Assembly: GCF_026210795.1 (NCBI RefSeq) | Contig: NC_089453.1 | Coordinates: 2,172,501 to 2,236,500, forward strand | Direction of reading: 5' to 3' | From: Rhizophagus irregularis | Taxonomy: Eukaryota; Glomeromycota; Glomeromycetes; Glomerales; Glomeraceae | Length of the DNA: 64,000 nucleotides | In this document: positions 56,781 through 64,000 of the stretch, piece by piece | Position numbering within the stretch: position 1 is the stretch's first letter | Layout: every line of letters starts with the position of its first letter | Made by a program: the position numbers and the translations under genes | Notes under the pieces: generated by a model | What the model was told of the DNA's origin: nothing | Databases searched by the model: none | Seen by the model: the letters and a program-made list of their open reading frames with translations, nothing else

Positions 56781-58634
56781 AGGTGGGAGGGTGGGGCGCT
56801 ACTCTACTCAATAATGACTAATGAGTAATGACTAATGATTAATGATTAATGATTAATGATTAATTTAAAATTTCACCCAAAGTATTTCCTTAAACGTATG
56901 AGTAGATCGTTACCACAAAAGAGTATTTGTTGCAAGTGTTTTGAAGATCTTTGAATGGGAACTTCACGGAGTACCTATATAAAAATAAAATAATTTATTA
57001 CTTAAATAATCTTTGCGTTACAAGGTACAAATAATAAAATGGGGAAAATGGAGGACTTGTTTTCTATTCTACGATAAAATGCGGTGCAAGTGGTACTGCG
57101 AGGCCGTGAGGCCGAGGTGGGTGGAGCCTGCGACACACACACCCCGCCCGACGACCATGTCAAGGATAACACATAATGTGAATTTTGAGTTACACCAGTG
57201 TTACGCTTATAAACATGTCATTTCATGTTCAATGTCTGCAATCCTGCTTATAAATATTACATAAAAACATATTAAAAAATCGTGAAACTTATCCAACGTA
57301 AAGGAACTACTGTATAATGTGTCGATCTTTGAATTCAACCAGAATTCATCCAAAATTTGGCCAAATTAAAATTATTGAGAAAAAATAAAATATTAGAAAC
57401 GTCACATAATATGTAAAATGTAATTCTCTCACAGGTGTCATATTTACATTAAAATCTATTAAGTTTTTTCTCGAACAAATCGATAGCTTCATTTTAGTGT
57501 TCTTATTTCTAAACCAAATCTATCTTGATAATAACATCGTGCAACGAATGTATATATTCGTAGATCACATGATATATATACCAACTAATGCTCGAACCAA
57601 CGAACCATCTCCTTAGCGGTGAATATAAAAATGAATTAATATTACTGACAGATAAAAGAAATTGACTCTTCAAGATTTTCTTATATGAATTTAGTAGTTG
57701 GAGATGAAATTATTGAATATTTTATAAATTTTATTTAATAAATAAAAACCAAATAATAAAAAATTATTTCGTAACGAATATTCAAACAATAAATACATTT
57801 TGAAACTAATGAACATCTAGAAAAATTTCAATGGGTGCTATTTATTAATATATTTAGATTTTTTTTCAGAGCTTATAAATTAGTTTCCATTAAGATATTA
57901 ATACTTTTTAAGACATTTTTGGATTTATCAATAAACTTTTTTTAAAAAAAAAAACTTATGACTTATTTAATAATTACATAATACTAGATAATCAATTTAA
58001 ATATCGTCTTACATATTTTGAGGTAAAAAATCTTTTATTATTGCTCTTGTTCTTAATTTTAGATCGCCATTCTTTCCTTTTGCATATCACTAATCAAGAT
58101 TCGTCCATATATTGCTTATACTATTTAAAGTTCTGGTAATACTAATAATAATTATTATAGCCAATTACAAATTTTTTTAAATTATCATCTATTTTATGAA
58201 ATAATCAAAAAATTCTTATCAACCGATTTTTTCCGTAATAATCATATCAGTTAGAATGCGTAATTTCTGATAAATTTTCCGAATTCCTTTTTAGGTAATT
58301 CCTTATTTAAGGTAATTCATTATGATGCAGATGAAAAAACAATAACAAAAAAAAAAATTTCATTTTGTTTTATTTATTGAATTTCTTCTTTTTTATTTTT
58401 TTGTTTTTTACATTGTAATGTAAATAAAACGAAAAACAAAATAAAGAGTTCATTTATTTTTTTATTTATTTAACACAAACAAATATAAAAATGGAACTTT
58501 GTATTCGTATTTCGGCATGTAAAAATCCCTTTACCCCTTTTTCTGTTTTTTTTTAAAAAAAAAACTCCACTTTTTTTTTAATGAGCTGAAATTTTACCTA
58601 TATAATATTCTGTTAACAAATTAAAGTATTCAAT
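56781..58634. other. Intergenic spacer
   Basis: A GATTAAT microsatellite lies at about 56812-56862. A GC-rich island (57080-57165: GCGAGGCCGTGAGGCCGAGG, then CACACACACCCCGCCCGACG) stands out but has no tRNA-like fold or A/B box I can find. The rest is AT-rich without a convincing ORF. Confidence 0.45.
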
Positions 58635-59432
58635 ATGTTTTACATTGTATTTAGAAATAAGCTTATATTAATTATAACGCTTATTATAATATTTATTGTT
58701 GTTAATTTTGCCTTTCCAACTTACAAATCAATTAATTCAACTGGTAACACTCTTCAAAAATGACAAGGACCAGAACCAGGTGGCGGAAAAGAACCAGGTG
58801 GCGGAAAAGATCCGGGCGGTACAAAAGAACCAGATGATAATGATGATGCAAAAGGACCGGGTAAAGGAAAAAAAGCGCCAAAAGAACTGCCTAAAGAACC
58901 ACCTAAAGAACCAGAACCAAAAGCACCAGAACCAAAAGAACCAGAACCAAAAGGGCCCGAACCAAAAGTACCAGGTGAAGGTGGTAAAGCACCAGATGGT
59001 GGAAATGGCAAAGCACCAGATGGTGGTAAAACACCAGGTGGAGATGGTGGCAAAGCACCAGATGGTGGAGATGGCAAAGCACCAGCAGGTGGAGATGGTA
59101 AAGCACCAGCACCAACACCACCAAAAGAACCAGCACCAGCTCCAGCTCCAGCTCCACCAAAAGAACCAGCTCCAGCTCCAGCTCCAGCTCCAGCACCTCC
59201 TCCACCAAAAGAAGCGCCAAAAGAAGGACCTCCACCTCCACCTAAAGCACCAGCACCAGCGCCAGCACCACAACCTCCATTACTACCACCACCAGATAAT
59301 GTGCCACATCCACAACCTGATGTAGGAAAATTTGTTGTAAATAAATCAAATTCAACGGATCATTGTAAGGATGGTTATATGCGGAAAAGGGATGAGATTC
59401 CTGATGGTAATTGCGGAGCTTGGTTTTTTTAA
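58635..59432 (+). CDS. Proline-rich secreted protein, in-frame TGA or tiny intron
   Basis: ATG 58635 opens a signal peptide or signal anchor (LILIITLIIIFIVVNFAF, residues about 10-27). Codon 43 is TGA (58761-58763), followed by CAA. After it the same frame runs to TAA at 59430-59432: KEP/GGGKEPGGGK repeats, KEPEPKAPEPKE repeats, KAPDGG repeats, PAPAPAP runs, and a short non-repetitive C-terminus with two Cys (DHCKDGYMRKR ... GNCGAWFF). Either the stop is read through, or the gene is broken, or a 48-nt GT-AG intron (58744-58791) removes it in frame. Repetitive, extracellular-type composition suggests a cell-wall or apoplastic protein. No family assigned. Confidence 0.6.
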
Positions 59433-59959
59433 GTTCTAGACAATGTACAGCAAATATTTATTTATTATTTCCATATTTATTTATTGAATATTATAATATT
59501 TGTAATAAAACTTAACTCATGAAATTATAAAAATTTGGTTTAAACCGTAAAATTATTAGTTTGTATTCTAAAGAGGTGACTTTTATGAGCAAATAATTTA
59601 TCAAATATAATGTAGTAATTTAGTCTTTTCTACATGTGGTAAAAACTTTCAAGAACTACCGAGAATCGAATCAAATAAAAATTATAAACGATTTTATTAA
59701 AATCGAACTAAACAGCCAATCACAAAATCCAAAAAATGTATTACGTAATAAAAATATTTTTTGTGTCGTGTCAGCTGATCATCACGATGTCATGAGCCCC
59801 AAGATTCAACCGATTATTGTAATATTATACAAATATAAAAATAAAAAATATTATACAAATATAAATATCAAAAACCAATATCTACAATAATTTTATAATT
59901 TTAATATAATTTAAGCTTCAATGATTAAATTTCCTTCTTTATCATCATCATCATCACCA
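59433..59959. other. 3' flanks
   Basis: Between the two genes. It includes the former C-terminal codons of the membrane-protein gene: on the minus strand a frame of Asp codons followed by KEGNLIIEA and TAA at 59911-59913. The rest is AT-rich; the small plus-strand ORF at 59636-59890 is not supported. Confidence 0.6.
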
Positions 59960-60205
59960 TTAAGGTTGCTTGTCTAAACCTCTTCAAAATCCTACGATTA
60001 GTTTCGTCAAAATTTTACTATAGATTTATTATAGTTTCGGCAGAGTTTCGGCAGTTTCAGCATTTATAATAAGTTTCGGCAGTTTCGCCTTTCTCCAAAG
60101 TTTTGCCAGTTTTTTAATATAACTTTAATATAGTTTTGGCAGAATTTCGCTTTTCGGCAAAATGCCATCTTGCCTAAACCCCTAGGTTTCGGCAAGCAAC
60201 CTTAA
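59960..60205. mobile_element. 246-bp MITE in GAT microsatellite
   Basis: Ends TTAAGGTTGCTTG and CAAGCAACCTTAA are flanked by TCACCA on both sides (59954-59959, 60206-60211). Inside, AGTTTCGGCAGTTTCGCC-type words recur several times. The duplication lies within an (ATC)n tract, so its exact size is uncertain. The insertion is in the last exon of the membrane-protein gene. Confidence 0.8.
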
Positions 60206-63200
60206 TCACCATCACCATCACCATCATCATCATCATCATCAGTACTTCGTTTTTGGCATTCTATGATTATATTATATAACTTTCCGATAACATTTAAAAC
60301 GACCATTGCGCTACTTGTTACAAGAGTTAAAAATGGAATAACATTATAAGATATAACATGTGTTATATAATAAGCCTATATATATAAAAAATTTAAATTA
60401 ATTATGAAATTTAATAATGATAATAATAATAATAACAGCAAATAATTATAAATTACCTGAATACCAAATTGAGGAATATCTTTAACAATGAAATTAGTTA
60501 CACTAAGCCAAAATATTGTTGAGATTGTATTTTTCTTAAAAGTTGCTGAAAACATTTTGAATCCACCTATTTTTGAGGTCAAGACATTTAAAACTTCAAC
60601 ATTTGTTGCTGAAAAAAGTGTAAATATTGATGCGACAATTGAATTTTTTTTAAGCCATTCCTTAAATTTATCATGCTTAAAATTTTCGTATATTATTAAT
60701 GACAATGCCAATATTAAATTAAAGATTGATGCAAATGCAAAAATCACTAGACTATTATTTTTGAAAATAAATATATTAGATATCAGTAATAATTAATTTA
60801 TTTATATATACAATTATTAATTTACGAACCTTGGAATGAAAAGTATTTTAATATCATAACCATTTTTGTATATGAATAACCCATCCAAGACAAAATCCAT
60901 AAGAGATAATCCGACTTTCAATATAATCATATTTGATCTCTAGCATAAATAATAATAAATATTAGTATCTAATTTAAATAAAACACAAATACAAATTACC
61001 TCTTCATCCTCATTTTTCTCATTTTCCTCGTTATCCTCATTATCCTTATTCCTTTCTCCTTTTCTTTTAGCCCATAAAAATACAAGAATTATGATAAAAA
61101 GAACAACTATAGCGGATAATATTGTTTCTTTATTATCTCGTATAATTTCTTTAATACCGGCTAAAAGTAATAATATTATAATCAACAATAAATTCAAATT
61201 TAATGATAATTATAACGATAAATTTACCATTCAGTTTATATCCATAAGATTGATCTAATAGTGAAGCATACTGATATTTAGAAATTACAGTATATTGTTT
61301 ATTTAGAATCATATGATTTAAATCGTGATATAAATTATTGGTATTTCTCTGAGATAAATTTCTTGTGGGTTCGATTTGTAAAGGAATAATTAATTGTTCA
61401 AATTGAGTCGAACTATCCACTTGTTGATGATCTTTGATCTTTAATCTATCACGATCAACAGGAAGAATTAATGAAATTTCTTGAAGTAGTTGATCAATAA
61501 ATTCTTTTTTATTTTGATAAAAAAGTTTTGTTCCTTCAGGTATTAATCTAATTGATCCAGTAAAAGATTCTAAAATAAATTTAATTAAAATTTATAAATA
61601 AAGTTTTTTTTCTTTCTTGAATAAATTAATTATAATATACCTGCATAAGTATCCTCAAACGCTTCTATTTTTTTTTTATAAGTAAATTTAGAATTTTTTA
61701 AGTGAAGAATTTGAATAATTATATAAAATAATAATTACCAGTAATGACAACCCACGATGAATGTTGAAGTCTATCTATGGGTTCATTAATTTCTTTTTGC
61801 ATTACAAAATTTGGATCAATAGATATATGATATTCAGCACTTGGTACATTAAATGTACTTGGCAATACTTTTAAAGTAATTTTGTTTTGTTCTATTGTGA
61901 AAAACTCTGATGCTTTACCAGAAGTTGTTTGTCGCATAAGAATATTTGTTCCGTTAACTTGATAGATGGTGATATTTCGAATCGATAATGAAATTGGAAC
62001 TTCATAATTAATTTCAAGAGTATTTCTTCCTAAAGTGATTGTTTTACCATATTTTGGATTAACTGAACTAATCTTTGCCGATTTCAAGGCAAGTTCACTA
62101 TCTATATATATGTACGTATAAAAATAAAAAATAAATAATTATATAAAATCTTAACTGGGAGTAAAATTACCAGTAAGGAAGGAATTAACGTTAATTCTGC
62201 CCACCGGTTAATTTCCTTTCCTACTATTAAGTACAGTAAATAAAATTTTTACCCTTCAATGTAAAGAAATGTTGGCACATCCGTTGAAACAATTGTTAAA
62301 TCTGTTGGCGTAATTTTCCAAATCATATCAAAGGTCTTATAAATAAAATTATAAATAAAAATGCATGGAGATTGAATTGTAAAATTGGGAGGTATATCCC
62401 AAGTTGAATTAAACATGTCATTAGTATCAAAAATATCTCCTCCAAGTAAACACCCTTGTACGCCATCTACGTCTAATACGCTATTCCTATACATTAATAA
62501 ATAACCTCCATAAATTAGAGGGACTTTAACAACCGAATCAGCTTTCGCGTAATTTCCCGTTAATTGTACAATCCTAGTGACTGAACCAGACGAAAGAAAT
62601 GAAACAATTAATACCAAATTATGACCATAATAAATATCTTTATTAAGTGGATCAATTTCAGTAGTTTTTCTTAATTGAATGACACATTGATATCCTATAC
62701 CCTTAATATCTACCGAACACATTGCAAAATTCATAGATAAATTTGGAGTGGATGTTTGATAAATAATAAATGGTTCAGTTAATTTTTTGTTTTCATTCTC
62801 AGGTTTGTAAAAATTAACATAAATATATAAACTTGGTTGCAGTTCCGCATTAACTTGTGAGGAATAACGTTTTGAATAAATAAATCCAAGTCCACTATCA
62901 ATCGTTAAAAATGAATATATAGGATTATCATATTGAAGATTTAAATCTTTACGAGATATCACTCCACTTTCTCCTTTTTGGAGTCTTCCAGTAATTGGAC
63001 TAAGAAATTAAAAGTTAATATTTATTTTATTAATTGGTTAATAAGTTTATGGTGAAACTTACGTTATTTTAAATTTTTGCCACTCCAAAGTATCAGGATC
63101 ATGAATATCAGCCAATTTCATATAATAAAATGTATCGGACAAATCAAAAATAAATTTAAATTTTCCTAATCGTCCAACTATACTACCATTATAATAATTA

Positions 63201-63759
63201 TTGTAACCGAGCCAATTTTCGCTGTCGTACAAAAATAAATCATGTTAGATAAACATTTTTGCATAAATTGGTTATAAAAGGATTTTTACCCTAATATATT
63301 TCCATCTGAATCCACTTCAGCAATAAATCTTCCAAATGGTAGACTATAGTCGGTATCAGATATATTATAGTAAAGTATGTAGAATATATTATCCCTGTTA
63401 AGATTGGTTACTATGATATAATCAGGTGATAATACATCCATATCTATTCGACAAAAATTAAACTTCGGAATCGAAAAGTTTTGAACAACAAAAGGTGACA
63501 TGGTCCCATTTACATGTAAAACTCTTAAGTGTAAATCTGGTTCATTACACTTTCTATTGTTAAGTGGACGATAAAATCGAAGCAATTGGCTTCCATCAGT
63601 AAGCGTAAAATATCCCATTGGTGAGATGTAAGCATCTCCTTCAGAATGATTATAGGTATTTATTGTGTAAGCACTAACATAAGTTGTCACAAAAATTGTT
63701 AATACACTAGTGAAAATCACCAATAAGCTCCAAAGAGTTTTGTTTGAATTCGGTTTCAT
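60202..63759 (-). CDS. Membrane protein, ten exons, C-terminus cut by MITE
   Basis: Exons 63759-63290, 63221-63063, 62999-62253, 62097-61739, 61664-61641 (24 nt), 61569-61228, 61160-61000, 60939-60830, 60751-60457 and 60375-60202 join in frame: 946 aa. N-terminal signal anchor (LLVIFTSVLTIFVTTYVSA, about 12-30), then a long extracellular part with Cys and N-glycosylation-type NxS/T sites, rich in beta-strand-like segments (exons 1-4). Exon 7 has a membrane helix (ILSAIVVLFIIILVFLW) followed by an acidic NEDNEENEKNEDEE loop; exons 8-10 add further hydrophobic helices (KVGLSLMDFVLDGLF, FAFASIFNLILALSLII). The tail is poly-Asp/Gly. The intron after exon 8 has a weak donor (GTTCGT). TAA at 60204-60202 lies in the MITE. 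Family not recognised; a surface receptor or channel-like role would be a guess. Confidence 0.72.
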
Positions 63760-64000
63760 TTTCGGTTTTAATAACTGGTAAAAAAAAAAAAAATCTTTGA
63801 TTTTTATTTTTAAATAACAAATTGTTATATAAAGTTGATCTCATAGACAGATAGACGGAGAATACGGAAGACAACATCTTTTGTTTTGATCACTCAAAGT
63901 AAAACAGTAAATCAGGTACCCGACTTTTTTGATCATTTAATAATTTCAATGAATTGCCTAATTAAGAAATTCATTTGAAATCAATTTGGCAAATTTAATT
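63760..64000. other. Upstream region of membrane-protein gene
   Basis: A poly-A run (63780-63793, read as poly-T upstream of the gene) and AT-rich DNA. No distinct promoter element recognised. Confidence 0.4.

Noticed and set aside
57013-57264. 83-codon ORF over the GC-rich island, and possible tRNA or SINE
   Set aside because: No tRNA cloverleaf, no A/B box, and no protein motif; composition change alone is not enough.
58696-59325. Plus-strand Gln/His-rich ORF and minus-strand Trp/Phe-rich and Gly/Pro-rich ORFs over the same interval
   Set aside because: They are other frames of the CCA/GAA/GGT-type repeats; the Pro/Lys/Glu frame has the signal peptide and a non-repetitive C-terminus.
59636-59890. 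Plus-strand 84-codon ORF
   Set aside because: Lys/Asn/Ile-rich chance ORF that overlaps the former 3' end of the membrane-protein gene region and has no recognisable features.

Overview
The window is fungal nuclear DNA that is very AT-rich, with short GT-AG introns (about 48 to 135 nt). The expanded tyrosine-kinase-like family with the NWTSGN...EWIPYN leader, the hAT, Helitron, CACTA and Ty3/gypsy load, and the large gaps between genes all fit an arbuscular mycorrhizal fungus (Glomeromycotina, Rhizophagus-like). The organism is inferred, not proven. I see no tRNA, rRNA or CRISPR array.

1-9.4 kb, host-type genes: a five-exon kinase gene (771-2565, +) and an unusual kinase gene (4410-7893, -). 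In the second, the exon for the kinase N-lobe has been duplicated in tandem five times with phase-0 introns and ends in one complete kinase. An unrecognised, frameshifted gene follows (8254-9374, -).

9.6-19.4 kb, mobile elements: a 2.4 kb inverted-repeat element filled with a tandem array of intron-like hairpin modules (10146-11752); a decayed unknown gene (12405-13671, -); a 1.3 kb MITE with 8-bp target duplication; and a hAT element (16201-19418) with an 8-bp duplication and a frameshifted transposase.

20.5-54 kb, one nest of transposons. An old, decayed Helitron (coding strand -) is cut into four pieces by a hAT with an intact transposase (22680-25541), a Ty3/gypsy retrotransposon (26298-38177, last 2 bp at 43472-43473) and a CACTA element (45034-53717). 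A second, non-autonomous CACTA-like element (38178-43468) landed 2 bp inside the end of the retrotransposon LTR. It carries a second, larger hairpin-intron array (40060-42293). Target duplications allow the order of events to be read almost base by base. The retrotransposon carries a thymidylate-kinase-like P-loop domain behind RNase H, and its pol region is split into ORFs with stop-to-start gaps of 2-13 nt.

54.5-64 kb: an OB-fold-like gene with one stop (54559-55496, -), AT-rich repeats, a proline-rich secreted protein gene (58635-59432, +) with an in-frame UGA or a 48-nt intron, and a ten-exon membrane protein gene (60202-63759, -). The stop codon of the last gene is provided by a 246-bp MITE inserted in its acidic tail.

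Strongest candidates for something undescribed: the two hairpin-intron arrays carried by transposons, the tandem N-lobe kinase, and the kinase-bearing retrotransposon.
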